In this document: positions 53,324-63,163 of the stretch, in pieces
How the letters are laid out: each line of letters begins with the position of its first letter
How positions within the stretch are numbered: the first letter of the stretch is position 1
Assembly: GCA_021324995.1 (NCBI GenBank)
Contig: JAJPIB010000075.1
Coordinates: forward strand, 1 to 64,000
Length of the DNA: 64,000 nt
Source of the DNA: Chlamydiia bacterium
GTDB lineage: Bacteria > Chlamydiota > Chlamydiia > Chlamydiales > Rhabdochlamydiaceae
Reading direction: 5' to 3'
Position numbers and translations under genes: made by a program
Notes under the pieces: model-generated
What the model was told of the DNA's origin: nothing
What the model saw: only the letters and a program-made list of their open reading frames with translations
Databases searched by the model: none

Positions 53324-53698
53324 TCAAAACCGATGCCTTCTTTTAGCTATAATGGCGTAGAGGGCATCGACTCCCCACGGAAGAAAAGCAAGTGCTCCGA
53401 TTATTTTCTTCCATCCGCCCAAAAGCCAAAGAACGCGAAACACCGCTTTTCCTCGAATCCAAATTTTAGGCTCTGAGAGCGCGTTATTCTCGATCAAAAT
53501 CAACGTGTCTGCATTTTTAAGTTTTTCCCATCGATTCTGAAGAACTTTTTTTGCGTACGGATCTCGAATAGGCACAAATCGAAAGACTTTTTTCTTATCC
53601 CAAGCATGTATCCGATGAATGGACCGCCAGCATAAACGGCATGTATCGTCAAATAAAATCAGATGCTGCGAGGTTTTTGATTTTTTAGGCAATCTCAA
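53324..53698 (-). CDS. DCC family thiol-disulfide oxidoreductase-like protein (DUF393)
   Basis: 124 residues. N-terminal LILFDDTCRLCWRSIHRIHA carries the DxxCxxC signature of DUF393/DCC proteins. The remainder follows the family pattern (FRFVPIRDPYAKKVL, IWIRGKAVFRVLWLLGGW). Reaction is presumed redox; substrate unknown. It begins with TTG in a TTGA overlap with the dnaG stop, so it is translated with dnaG. Confidence 0.85.
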   Translation of the reverse strand: MRLPKKSKTSQHLILFDDTCRLCWRSIHRIHAWDKKKVFRFVPIRDPYAKKVLQNRWEKLKNADTLILIENNALSEPKIWIRGKAVFRVLWLLGGWKKIIGALAFLPWGVDALYAIIAKRRHRF

Positions 53699-55473
53699 GG
53701 GATAATGACCTCAGGAGCTTTCTTTTTAATCTCGACAAATTGCTTACCTAATTCCACAGCTTCCTCATCCGTCAACGTACCGCTGTGCAATTTGCAGCGA
53801 ATCTCTTCGCCCTCCTGCATCCACTGACGGATGAGGATTTTGCGTACAGTTTCTTTAAAACCATCTTCCGCTTTAGAAATATTGATCTTTCTTTGCATGA
53901 TTTCACTGAGAAGCTTTTGGTCTTCTTCCGTCTCCAAGCAGGAGCCTAAGGCCAAAAGATCACACATCCTTTTTTCATCAAAAGCACTTAAGAAATTTTC
54001 ATAAAGCTTCGCTGCACCAGAGATGCACAGTTGGGTTTTGTCAATATTAGCTTTTGCGAGATTGACAAGTTGCGGATATTCGGAGGAAGCAAAGACCAGC
54101 CAACGGATGAAATCCCCTTCAAGAATCCGATTTGGATCTACTTCTTGGATTTGTACAGAAGCGTTCTTTTTAATGAAAAGATCGGGAAGAGAGATTTGGC
54201 CAATGCCAAGAGCTGCTTCAGGAACTTGAGAAATCTCCGCCAATTTCCTTAAACTCTCGTGAATCATGATCGGCATTTCCCAGGATTTGATTCTCTCAAC
54301 GATTGCGCTGACGATCTCATTTTTCTTGGAAGGAGATGAAATTTTGACCCCTTTCGACAAATGCAAAAATAAAAAGGATAAATAATCAGGGCTCTCATTA
54401 AGCAATTGCTGAAAAAAACCCGGACCTCTCTCGATGAGAAGGGAATCGGGATCTGCTTTATCAGGAAGAGCAAGAACTTGCACTTCGACTCCTTTTTTCT
54501 GAAAGAAGTTGCCGATCTTAACGGCAGCCTCCTGACCGGCGCTATCTCCATCTAGTGCGAGGTAAATCTTTTTCACGCCGAGATGCAACAGTTCCCTCAC
54601 ATGCTCTTCTCCAAAAGCAGTTCCCTGACCCGCTACTGTATAATTGAAACCTGCATGAATCAGCCGCAAGCAATCGACTTGCCCTTCCACAATGATGGCT
54701 TTAGTTTCCTTGGCAATTCGGCTCCGGCAATAACTGAGTCCAAAGAGAACGCGCGATTTTTTGAATAAAGGGGTCTCAGGCGTATTGATATACTTTCCTC
54801 CAAAGGTTTCCTCTTTAAACTTGCGCGCTGAAAAACCGATGACAGCACCTAGCGCATCGCGTATAGGAAAAATGATTCTTTCGCAAAAAAAATCCCTTAC
54901 CCTACCCGACTGAGAAATTGAGATCAATCCGGCAATCTCCTGAATCCTCTCATCGATACTATGCGCGCGAAGATAGCGCATAAGAATATCTCCCTGGCGT
55001 GGCGCAAAGCCGACCTGGAATTTCTGAATAAAGTCTAGATCTATCCCTCGTTCATAGAGATAGCGGAGAGCGACTTGTCCATCTGCCGAGTGAAGCAAGA
55101 GGTAGTGGTAGAGTTGGGAAGCAAGATCTAAGGCCTGCTTCAAATGCGCTTTGCTCGGTCCTTTTTCCCCCAGTGGTTCCTCGTTTTTTTCGAGAGTAAC
55201 TTGGAACCTTTCGGCCAGACTTTCCACCGCTTCGGAAAAACCCATTTTCACATGGGTCATTAGAAAAGCAATGGCATCTCCATGCGCCCCGCAACCGAAA
55301 CAGTGATAATGCGAGCCCCCTTTTTGAATGATGAAAGAAGGAGTTTTTTCTTCATGAAAGGGGCAAAGAGCCTTGTACGAAGATCCTGACCTCTGCAAGC
55401 TCAAATGTGTGGATAATACATCGGCAAGATCGATGCGCTGGCGCAATTGCTCCAAGCTTTCCTTCGTAAACAT
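53695..55473 (-). CDS. dnaG: DNA primase
   Basis: 592 residues from the ATG at 55473 (GAGG upstream; frame open to 55494). Zinc-binding domain CPFHEEKTPSF...YHCFGCGAHGDAIAFL, RNA polymerase core with TOPRIM IIVEGQVDCL and YLALDGDSAGQEAA, and a C-terminal DnaB-interaction region. Synthesises primers for replication. Near mutS and uvrC as in Chlamydia (CT794, CT792, CT791, from memory). Element A6 lies just upstream. Confidence 0.97.
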   Translation of the reverse strand: MFTKESLEQLRQRIDLADVLSTHLSLQRSGSSYKALCPFHEEKTPSFIIQKGGSHYHCFGCGAHGDAIAFLMTHVKMGFSEAVESLAERFQVTLEKNEEPLGEKGPSKAHLKQALDLASQLYHYLLLHSADGQVALRYLYERGIDLDFIQKFQVGFAPRQGDILMRYLRAHSIDERIQEIAGLISISQSGRVRDFFCERIIFPIRDALGAVIGFSARKFKEETFGGKYINTPETPLFKKSRVLFGLSYCRSRIAKETKAIIVEGQVDCLRLIHAGFNYTVAGQGTAFGEEHVRELLHLGVKKIYLALDGDSAGQEAAVKIGNFFQKKGVEVQVLALPDKADPDSLLIERGPGFFQQLLNESPDYLSFLFLHLSKGVKISSPSKKNEIVSAIVERIKSWEMPIMIHESLRKLAEISQVPEAALGIGQISLPDLFIKKNASVQIQEVDPNRILEGDFIRWLVFASSEYPQLVNLAKANIDKTQLCISGAAKLYENFLSAFDEKRMCDLLALGSCLETEEDQKLLSEIMQRKINISKAEDGFKETVRKILIRQWMQEGEEIRCKLHSGTLTDEEAVELGKQFVEIKKKAPEVIIP

Positions 55474-55866
55474 GATAACCTCATTCACCGTCATTATGGC
55501 TGAGTTCCTTCAAATCGTCCAGGTGGATTTTGAGTTGAAAATCACAATGATCCAAAACGGATAGAACCTATACCCAACGTGATTGAAAATTTGGATTTAA
55601 GACCGAGCCAAAGCCCCGGGGTTGGACGATCGAATCTAGCCCCTACTTTCTAATAGGGGCGATGATTCAATCGCGCCAATCGCGGGAACTTTCACTTCGC
55701 TCCTAAACCAAATTTTCAGTCACGTTGGGTATAAATTCAAAGAGCTCTTCTCAGAAATCAAACTTAAAATTCTCTTTAAAATAAAGCTGAGGAACTCTAA
55801 AAGATTTAGGGATATACCCTGTGAACTCAAAAAATTGTGTAACTGAGTGCTAAAGATCTAAGGTAA
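55474..55866. other. Divergent intergenic region with element A6
   Basis: 393 bases between dnaG (minus) and the 183-residue gene (plus). Holds element A6 at 55570-55732. The 55733-55866 side is AT-rich. No promoter assigned. Confidence 0.5.
55570..55732 (+). repeat. Palindromic element A6 (163 bp)
   Basis: Ends ATACCCAACGTGATTGAAAA and CAGTCACGTTGGGTAT. A single extra base in the centre (CCCCTACTTTCTAATAGGGG) breaks the 162-bp frame seen in A1-A3, as expected if this copy is not under coding constraint. Confidence 0.94.
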
Positions 55867-56418
55867 ATGATGAGCGATTTCGAGACGGAATTCTTAAACT
55901 CTTTCCCACCCTCTGAGGAAAAAACTTCCCATTTCACTCAAACAGGATCGCTAAGCGATCCTTCGCTTAGTCAACTTCGCGATCAAATTAAAAAGGTGAT
56001 GATCCCGCTTTTGATCAAAACATTTCAATTCAAATTGGAGTTAAGTCAATCCCTTAGCGTGCCCTCCAGATTGCAAAATCCGAAAAATCAAAATTCTCCA
56101 GAAGAAATTCAAGATCAACTCAAAACTCTGGATAACGATTTAAAAATACTCCTTCTCTGGTGTCAAAGCTGCCGCAGCCAGATCTATAGGGCGCTTACTG
56201 TTTCTGATGAAGAGCAAAAAAATACAGTAACCACTCCTTCCTCATCTACGCATCCGGCAGTAGCAAAATCTTTTAATGAGGCTGTCTCCGCCCAAAGCTC
56301 TTTTTTTCAGCAACACCCAGCTCATGAGAAAAAAACTCCTCCCTTTCCGTATACCGCCGACTCGCACGCCCAAAAAACCTGGTGGGAGAAGCTGCTCGGC
56401 ACTCCCGAAAATGAATAA
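55867..56418 (+). CDS. Hypothetical Gln/Ser-rich protein
   Basis: 183 residues from ATG ATG at 55867/55870 with AAGG upstream. One hydrophobic-helix-like segment (VMIPLLIKTFQFKLELSQS), the remainder polar (Gln, Ser, Pro). No recognised domain or signal peptide. Upstream of mutS by 124 bases. Confidence 0.55.
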   Translation: MMSDFETEFLNSFPPSEEKTSHFTQTGSLSDPSLSQLRDQIKKVMIPLLIKTFQFKLELSQSLSVPSRLQNPKNQNSPEEIQDQLKTLDNDLKILLLWCQSCRSQIYRALTVSDEEQKNTVTTPSSSTHPAVAKSFNEAVSAQSSFFQQHPAHEKKTPPFPYTADSHAQKTWWEKLLGTPENE

Positions 56419-56542
56419 TCCTTGCTTTTCCCTGTTTGTTCTTGATAATTTTAGTCTTAGGGTGTGTTAATGGATTTTTGTTAATTCCTTTTTGCGCCTT
56501 AAATCAACTTTCTACTTATTTTTCATTAAAATAAAATAATTT

Positions 56543-59155
56543 ATGACTATAGATACTGATTCAAAGATTTCTCCCATGATGGCGCAATGGCACTCCTGCA
56601 AAAAGACTGCGCCCGAAGGGATTTTATTATTTCGCCTTGGGGATTTTTACGAAGCCTTTTATGACGATGCTGTTTTGTTATCGAAAGAACTGGATCTGAC
56701 GCTGACCAAAAGGCAAGAGATTCCCATGGCTGGCGTTCCCTCACATTCAAGCGATAATTACATCGACAGATTAGTGGCTAAGGGGTATCGGGTTGCGATT
56801 GCAGAACAAATGGAAGATCCCCGAGATGTCAAAGGCATCGTTAAGCGAGAGGTTGTCCGGGTCGTTACACCGGGCACAGTCGTGAATTCAACTTTGCTTT
56901 CCGACAAAGCGAATAATTTTTTAGCGAGCATCACACAAGTCGGGGAAATTCACGGGCTCAGCATACTCGATTTGACGACAGCTGAGTTTAAAGCGATGGA
57001 ATTCGATAGCGCCAAAGCGCTCGTTGACGAACTCTGCCGCCTGAGTCCGAAAGAAATTCTTCTTTCCGAAAAATGGCAAAGAAAACATCCAGAACTTGTC
57101 GAGGAGCTTAAAACACAGTTTCGCGCTGCGATGACAGTCAAAGAGGATTGGCATTTTGATCATCATCACGCATGCGATGTCCTCCTTCGACACTTCCGGA
57201 TTCATAGCCTTGATGGATTTGGGCTCAAAGGAATGCTCCCGGCGATCAATGCTGCTGGAGCGATTTTGCACTATATTAGAGAAGACCTCAACCTCTCCAT
57301 CAACCACATTAAGTCGATCAACAAAGAAATTCTCAGCAGTTATATGCAAATCGACCGCTCTACGCAGAAAAATCTGGAGCTGTTCGATTCGACACGTGAT
57401 GATAAAAAATCCCACACGCTTCTCAGAGTTTTGGACTATACAGAAACGCCTATGGGAGGACGCCTCCTCAAAACGTGGCTCACTCATCCCCTTCTTGATC
57501 CAGAAGCGATCCACGCCCGACAAGACGCCATCGCTGAATTTCTAAATTGCAGAGAAACTTGCAAAGAAATTCGCATTCATTTGAACCAAATCCGCGATCT
57601 GGAGCGCCTGATGATGCGCATTGAAACAGGCTATGCTTCCCCTCGCGATTTAGCGGGTTTACGCTTGTCTCTGGAACATGTTCAACCTCTTTCTGCGCTT
57701 CTTATGCCCTTCGCTTCGGTTGCAGCGATCCGAAGTGCAAAAGAAAAAATAGCTGATGTCAGCCCTATCGTTTCAAAGCTACAGGCTGCTTTAGCTGATG
57801 CTCCTCCACTCCGCGCCAGCGATGGTGGGATTTTCCGCCAAGGATTTCACGCTGAACTCGACGCGCTTAAATCTCTTCAAACCGATAGTCATACCTGGAT
57901 CGCTAATTACCAAGTCAGACTTAAAGAAGAAACCCAGATCAAAACGCTCAAAGTAGGATATACCAAAGCATTCGGCTATTACATTGAAGTCAGCAAAGGG
58001 CAAGCGGAGCGCATTCCAGACACCTTCCAAAGAAGACAAACGCTGACTAACGCCGAAAGATTCATTACGCCGGAACTCAAAGAATTCGAGCACAAGATGC
58101 TTCATGCGGAAGAAAAGATGTCCGTGCTAGAGCTCGAGCTTTTCCATGCACTCCGCAAAGAAACGGCAAACTATTCCGCCGATGTGCGGAAAATCGCAGA
58201 AGCCATTGCGCACATCGATTGCTTTCTATCCCTAGCTGCTGTTGCGCTAAAATACAACTATGTCCGACCTGTCGTCGATAAAAGCAGTGTTTTTCATATC
58301 TCGCAAGGCAGACATCCCGTCATTGAATCCACACTCTCCACAGAAGCTTTCATTCCGAATGACGTCTTCCTCGATGCACAGGATCAAAGACTCTATCTGA
58401 TTACCGGGCCCAACATGGCCGGCAAATCCACTTTCATTCGTCAGGCAGCCCTCATCGCTATTCTTGCCCAAATGGGTTCCTTCGTCCCCGCCAAAAAAGC
58501 GCACATCGGCATCATCGATAAAGTCTTTAGCCGCATTGGCGCCAGCGATGATCTCTCACGCGGCCAATCCACATTTATGGTGGAAATGGCCGAAACTGCC
58601 AACATCCTCCACAATTCTACAGACCGCTCTCTTGTCATCCTCGATGAGATCGGACGAGGCACGAGCACCTATGATGGAATATCCATCGCTTGGGCTGTCG
58701 CAGAATATCTCCTGACTCAACCAGGGAAACAAGCCAAAACTCTTTTTGCAACGCATTATTGGGAACTCACAGAGCTGGAAAAAGAAATCAAAGGCGCTGT
58801 CAATTACAATGTCGCCGTGCATGAATCTGAGCGAGGAATTGTTTTCCTGCGCAAAATTGTCAAAGGAGGCACCGACAAAAGTTACGGTATCCATGTCGCT
58901 AAACTCGCCGGCGTTCCTATTGACGTTTTAAAACGCGCGGAAGCCATGCTTCAAAAACTGGAAAAGAATACAGGCAGAATTTCTGAGACTTCGAGCACTA
59001 AACCAGTGAAAGATAAGCAGCTTTCCCTCTTCTCTATGAGCGCTGAGGAAAATAAATGGGAAAGGGTCAGCTCCGAAATCAGAGCGATTGACCCCAATCG
59101 TCTCTCTCCCCTGTCAGCTCTCCAAAAAATCATGGAGTGGAAGGAAAAGATCTAA
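56543..59155 (+). CDS. mutS: DNA mismatch repair ATPase MutS
   Basis: 870 residues. Mismatch-recognition domain with the phenylalanine motif GDFYEAFYDDA, connector and lever domains, then the ABC ATPase: Walker A GPNMAGKSTFIRQAALIAI, Walker B LVILDEIGRGTSTYDG and ATHYWEL. Standard length. uvrC is coupled through TAATG. No strong Shine-Dalgarno before 56543. Confidence 0.97.
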   Translation: MTIDTDSKISPMMAQWHSCKKTAPEGILLFRLGDFYEAFYDDAVLLSKELDLTLTKRQEIPMAGVPSHSSDNYIDRLVAKGYRVAIAEQMEDPRDVKGIVKREVVRVVTPGTVVNSTLLSDKANNFLASITQVGEIHGLSILDLTTAEFKAMEFDSAKALVDELCRLSPKEILLSEKWQRKHPELVEELKTQFRAAMTVKEDWHFDHHHACDVLLRHFRIHSLDGFGLKGMLPAINAAGAILHYIREDLNLSINHIKSINKEILSSYMQIDRSTQKNLELFDSTRDDKKSHTLLRVLDYTETPMGGRLLKTWLTHPLLDPEAIHARQDAIAEFLNCRETCKEIRIHLNQIRDLERLMMRIETGYASPRDLAGLRLSLEHVQPLSALLMPFASVAAIRSAKEKIADVSPIVSKLQAALADAPPLRASDGGIFRQGFHAELDALKSLQTDSHTWIANYQVRLKEETQIKTLKVGYTKAFGYYIEVSKGQAERIPDTFQRRQTLTNAERFITPELKEFEHKMLHAEEKMSVLELELFHALRKETANYSADVRKIAEAIAHIDCFLSLAAVALKYNYVRPVVDKSSVFHISQGRHPVIESTLSTEAFIPNDVFLDAQDQRLYLITGPNMAGKSTFIRQAALIAILAQMGSFVPAKKAHIGIIDKVFSRIGASDDLSRGQSTFMVEMAETANILHNSTDRSLVILDEIGRGTSTYDGISIAWAVAEYLLTQPGKQAKTLFATHYWELTELEKEIKGAVNYNVAVHESERGIVFLRKIVKGGTDKSYGIHVAKLAGVPIDVLKRAEAMLQKLEKNTGRISETSSTKPVKDKQLSLFSMSAEENKWERVSSEIRAIDPNRLSPLSALQKIMEWKEKI

Positions 59156-60987
59156 TGGAATTCGACACCAAACTGCTCGAGCATTTTCCCGTAAAACCTG
59201 GCGTCTATCTGATGAAAGATGCTTCAGGGACTGTCATTTACGTTGGAAAAGCAAAGCAGCTTAAAAACCGGATCAAGCAGTACTTTGCCTTGAGCGGTGA
59301 TCAGCGCGCGATGATCCCCTTTCTCATCAAGCAGATCGCCCATATCGATACGATCGTGGTCCCCTCTGAAAAAGAGGCGCTTCTTCTCGAGAACACTTTA
59401 ATTAAAAAGCACCAACCCAAATACAACGCGATTCTTAAAGACGACAAGACATTCGTCAGTCTCATGATCAATACTCAGCATCCCTGGCCGATGATTCGAA
59501 TCATCCGCAATAAAGGCACTCCTAAACCAGGTGGACTTCACTTTGGACCCTACACCAGCGCTTATTCCGCTCGCCAGACTTATGAGCTTCTCACCCGTCT
59601 CTTTCCCCTTAGACAATGTTCCGATGAAGAATTGAAAAGGCGCACCCGCCCCTGCCTTCTCTATTCGATCAAAAAATGTATCGCTCCTTGTGTAGGCAAG
59701 TGCACCAAAGAGGAGTACGATATCTTTGTCGACGGCGCCATTAAATTCCTTAAAGGTCAGGACAAAGAAATCTTAAAAGATCTCTATGCAAAAATGAAAA
59801 CTGCTTCAGACCACCTGGAATATGAGCGCGCTGCGACCCTCCTACAAACAATCCGTCAAATCGAACACGTGCAATCGCAAACAATCGTCGTTAAAGTCAA
59901 CGGCAAGAATAGCGACGCTCTCGCTCTCTATCGCGAAGGTGAAGAAGTCATGCTCGTCCAACTTCTTTTCCGCGAAGGGAAACTCGTCGGCTCAGAACAC
60001 TATCCCTTTACAAATATCCTGCAAGACGACGAAGAACTCTTTTCCTCTTTCATTTTACAGCACTACCAGCACCAAGAAGGTCTTCCTGACGAGATTGTTG
60101 TGCCTGTCCCTTTAAAAGACGCAGATCTGATCGCTGAAATTCTTCGCGATGCGCACAAAAAGAAAGTCGCTATCTTGAATCCGCAAAAAGGAGAAAAACG
60201 CGCACTCGTCGGAATCGCTGAGCAAAATGCAAAGGCCACCTTTCAGCAAGAGAAAGATCACCAGGAGCTAAAGGAAAAAATGCTTCTGGATCTTCAAGAA
60301 ACGCTCAAACTCAATCGCTACCCGAAAAGAATCGAATGCTTCGACACCTCCAACATCTCAGGTACAGATCCCGTCGCTTCGATGGTCGCCTTTACTGATG
60401 GAGAAAAAGATACCAAGCGCACCCGCTTGTTCAAGATCAGAACCACGCATAAACCCGACGATTACGGTGCGATGCGCGAGGTTCTTACCCGACATCTCTC
60501 ACGCGCCAAAGAAAAAGACGATCTTCCCGACCTCATCATCGTCGATGGAGGGAAGGGACAACTTAATATCGCACTCGAAGTCTTCAAAGAATTGAATATC
60601 GCCTCTGTCGATGCGATTTCTGTTGCCAAAGAAGAAGGGCGCCACGACAAAGGAATGACAGCGGAGAGAGTTTTCCTCCCTGAACATCGCGATCCCATTC
60701 ATTTAAACCCCAGGTCTAGCCTTCTCTTCCTATTGCAAAAAGTCAGAGATGAAGCACATCGAAAAGCGATTGGATTTCACCGCGACCGGAGAACAAAGCG
60801 CACTCTTACAAGCTCTCTTGATGCTATTGCAGGAATCGGTCCTATCAAGCGCTCCCGCTTGCTTCAGCACTTCGGCAGTATCGAAAATCTACGCCGTGCC
60901 ACAGATGAAGAAATCTTATCGGTCAAGGGCATCACCAAAAAAGACATTGCTTCTTTGAGAAGATCTATTGATTCAAATAAATATTAA
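59155..60987 (+). CDS. uvrC: Excinuclease ABC subunit C
   Basis: 610 residues from the ATG at 59155 sharing a base with the mutS stop. GIY-YIG nuclease domain at the N-terminus (PGVYLMKDASGTVIYVGKAK), UVR-like helix around YERAATLLQTIRQIE, RNase H-like second nuclease (CFDTSNISG, LIIVDGGKGQLNIA) and C-terminal helix-hairpin-helix pair (AGIGPIKRSRLLQHFGSIEN). Nucleotide excision repair. Order mutS-uvrC as in Chlamydia. Its stop overlaps the convergent gene by 23 bases. Confidence 0.97.
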   Translation: MEFDTKLLEHFPVKPGVYLMKDASGTVIYVGKAKQLKNRIKQYFALSGDQRAMIPFLIKQIAHIDTIVVPSEKEALLLENTLIKKHQPKYNAILKDDKTFVSLMINTQHPWPMIRIIRNKGTPKPGGLHFGPYTSAYSARQTYELLTRLFPLRQCSDEELKRRTRPCLLYSIKKCIAPCVGKCTKEEYDIFVDGAIKFLKGQDKEILKDLYAKMKTASDHLEYERAATLLQTIRQIEHVQSQTIVVKVNGKNSDALALYREGEEVMLVQLLFREGKLVGSEHYPFTNILQDDEELFSSFILQHYQHQEGLPDEIVVPVPLKDADLIAEILRDAHKKKVAILNPQKGEKRALVGIAEQNAKATFQQEKDHQELKEKMLLDLQETLKLNRYPKRIECFDTSNISGTDPVASMVAFTDGEKDTKRTRLFKIRTTHKPDDYGAMREVLTRHLSRAKEKDDLPDLIIVDGGKGQLNIALEVFKELNIASVDAISVAKEEGRHDKGMTAERVFLPEHRDPIHLNPRSSLLFLLQKVRDEAHRKAIGFHRDRRTKRTLTSSLDAIAGIGPIKRSRLLQHFGSIENLRRATDEEILSVKGITKKDIASLRRSIDSNKY

Positions 60988-62524
60988 TGGCATGTCGCTG
61001 CTCAGTAACCGTGCAATGGTATTTTGAATCGATCTCATTCGAGCTGAAATAAGCGGCTCTTCCAAAATCATCGTGAATCCCCATAGGGCATTTCTTCAAC
61101 TCCCATACCCTTTCAAAGACTTTCTTTTGATCCGATTGGGGAAGTGTTAAAAATTGTTCCCTAGCACTATCTCTATTTCCCCCTCTCAACTTTTCTAAAA
61201 TGGGCCTAAATAGCTTCTCCTTGCGCGCCCGTTCAGGAGAAAGCTCAGGGTAGCCTTTTGGCGCTGTAAAAAGGGATTCTTGTTCGTTGATCACCTTTCC
61301 AAAACTTTCAAGCTGCTCCTTTAACAGCTGAAGAATGATCATAGCCCTTTGTTCAGAAGAGCAGCGATGTTCTAGTGCGAGATCTTCAGTACCATGGAAA
61401 GACGCTCTTCCAAAATCATGATGAATATTTGGCTTTTCTCCCATCTCTTTGTATGCTAAAAGATAAATTCTATTTTTCTCTCCTTGAGAAAGTTTTTCAA
61501 ATAGGGTAAATGCCTTCAGGTGATCACTTCCTGAAAATGCACAGGCTATTTTCTCTAAGCGCTTCTTAGCTACCTGCATTGCCCCTTCTTTCTGAAATTT
61601 TAAAGTGGATAAATGATCACTTACACAACGAGCGTCGTTGAAAGATCTTTCAAGAACCGCTGATAAAGGATGTTTCTCATCATTAATGATCCATTGCCTT
61701 GTGATCAGCGTTCTTTCCTCACAAACCGTCACATGCCAGAATGCTGAAAAAGGAGCCCCTTCCACAACAGCAAAATGCCCATTGTTAGGAGAAAGCGCCA
61801 TAGAACTTTCTATAGGATGAACATAAACTTCCATGGGCTTCAAGGAACAAAAAGAAATCCCGTCTTTCCCTTTTATCTCTACAATATTGATGGGTTCAAA
61901 AATACCCATGTCTGGAAACTTTTTACAGTCTTCTCCATTTTGCGCTCTCGGATGCACCCAAGCGTGTGTCCGAAAATTATAGCGAGGATAAAGCCCCTTT
62001 TTTCTTGCGATATTCTCCAAATAAGATGTCCTACAAGCATGAAAAATAAAGTCGCATTTATTGATTTGTTCCCGGCTTAAAACCTGCTTAATTGAGTCAG
62101 GAATCCGATCTAAAAATAAGGAATGGATCCTTATATAAGATAGCTCCATTGGCATACTCCCACTGCCATAACACCCAATTTCGGGCAGCCGACGAATACG
62201 CACTGGAAATTGAGCTGGACAGTATAGCGCAATCGGCCCCTCATAGGCCATATTCACAGTAAATGCGAACGCGTTTTCATCTGACTTTCTCATCATGACT
62301 GCATTAGCCAATCTTTGAGCCTCGTGTTGCTCAACTTGATTCAGACACAGGGTTAACATAGATCGATGTAAGCCGAGATCGCTTGCCGTTTCGGGTATTT
62401 TTTCAAGAAGGTCCTTAATCTCAAAGGTGGTCGTTAGTTCACAATTTTCTCGATCAAGTAGCTTATTATAAGCAGAGGCAACAACCGCTGAAACCTCATT
62501 ATTGAAATTAATTACATTACTCAT
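60965..62524 (-). CDS. Predicted effector with ART-like region and tandem repeats
   Basis: 519 residues from the ATG at 62524 (AAGGAG 8 bases upstream; a GTG 9 bases further is too close to it). Not recognised as a whole. A central segment IFHACRTSYLENIARKKGLY followed by PRYNFRTHAWVHPR resembles the start of ADP-ribosyltransferase-type folds (HxT...L..I...GL.PR), a weak by-eye match. The C-terminus holds two copies of a 65-residue repeat at about 338-406 and 454-519: both contain a leucine-rich helix, then HHDFGRASF / HDDFGRAAY, then HRCSSEQRAMII / YHCTVTEQRHAI. The 5' region is very AT-rich, like other predicted effectors. Host role is inference. Confidence 0.6.
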   Translation of the reverse strand: MSNVINFNNEVSAVVASAYNKLLDRENCELTTTFEIKDLLEKIPETASDLGLHRSMLTLCLNQVEQHEAQRLANAVMMRKSDENAFAFTVNMAYEGPIALYCPAQFPVRIRRLPEIGCYGSGSMPMELSYIRIHSLFLDRIPDSIKQVLSREQINKCDFIFHACRTSYLENIARKKGLYPRYNFRTHAWVHPRAQNGEDCKKFPDMGIFEPINIVEIKGKDGISFCSLKPMEVYVHPIESSMALSPNNGHFAVVEGAPFSAFWHVTVCEERTLITRQWIINDEKHPLSAVLERSFNDARCVSDHLSTLKFQKEGAMQVAKKRLEKIACAFSGSDHLKAFTLFEKLSQGEKNRIYLLAYKEMGEKPNIHHDFGRASFHGTEDLALEHRCSSEQRAMIILQLLKEQLESFGKVINEQESLFTAPKGYPELSPERARKEKLFRPILEKLRGGNRDSAREQFLTLPQSDQKKVFERVWELKKCPMGIHDDFGRAAYFSSNEIDSKYHCTVTEQRHAINIYLNQ

Positions 62525-62640
62525 TAAAAACACTCCTTTATAAAAAAAATTATAACAAAATTAGTTAGTTATTTTCAATAAATAAAGTAGATTAAAAAAA
62601 GTAGATTAAATTTATTTATACATATATTAATGGGAAAATA

Positions 62641-63147
62641 TTATTTAACTAATACAGAAAGAGAGAAATCTTTTTTATAACCGATTCTCTTTAGCAAAAG
62701 GGAACTCAATTCAAGCTCCGCTTTTTCCATGATAGCTTTGTGATGATCTGCAGAAAGAGGCGGCAGCTCGACGAACATTTCGATTTTTTGACTTTTAGAG
62801 ATGCTTATGTCCACAGAGAGATTATGTTCCGGAAACGTCTTTTCCCAGTAATCTCCAACATACTTTTTAATAATCCCCGGATCGATACTCACTGTGCCCC
62901 CACCCATTTTAACACGATAGAAAACACCGCGATACATCGCATAGAAGCCCATGAGAAGAAAAATTCCGCAAGCTAAAATGAGATAGCCGATGAGAGAAAA
63001 AGGCGCAGCAGCAGCAGAAAAAAAGCGAGCAATGGCAAAGCGCAAATGAGAGGCGTAATGCAGCCCAATAAAAAAAGCGCCGATTAAAATGACAAGCGCT
63101 GCAAAAACAAATTGCACCGCAGAAAAAAGAAGATTACCTATCTTCAT
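62641..63147 (-). CDS. AmaP-like membrane protein
   Basis: 168 residues: two transmembrane helices (LFSAVQFVFAALVILIGAFF and SLIGYLILACGIFLLMGFYA) and a cytoplasmic alkaline-shock-like domain (GGGTVSIDPGIIKKYVGDYW, VDISISKSQKIEMFVELP). This is the layout of AmaP, the membrane anchor of Asp23 in Firmicutes. Encoded immediately downstream of the Asp23-like gene, on the same strand. Likely partners at the membrane. Confidence 0.75.
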   Translation of the reverse strand: MKIGNLLFSAVQFVFAALVILIGAFFIGLHYASHLRFAIARFFSAAAAPFSLIGYLILACGIFLLMGFYAMYRGVFYRVKMGGGTVSIDPGIIKKYVGDYWEKTFPEHNLSVDISISKSQKIEMFVELPPLSADHHKAIMEKAELELSSLLLKRIGYKKDFSLSVLVK

Positions 63148-63163
63148 GGGGAGCTCGCAATCG

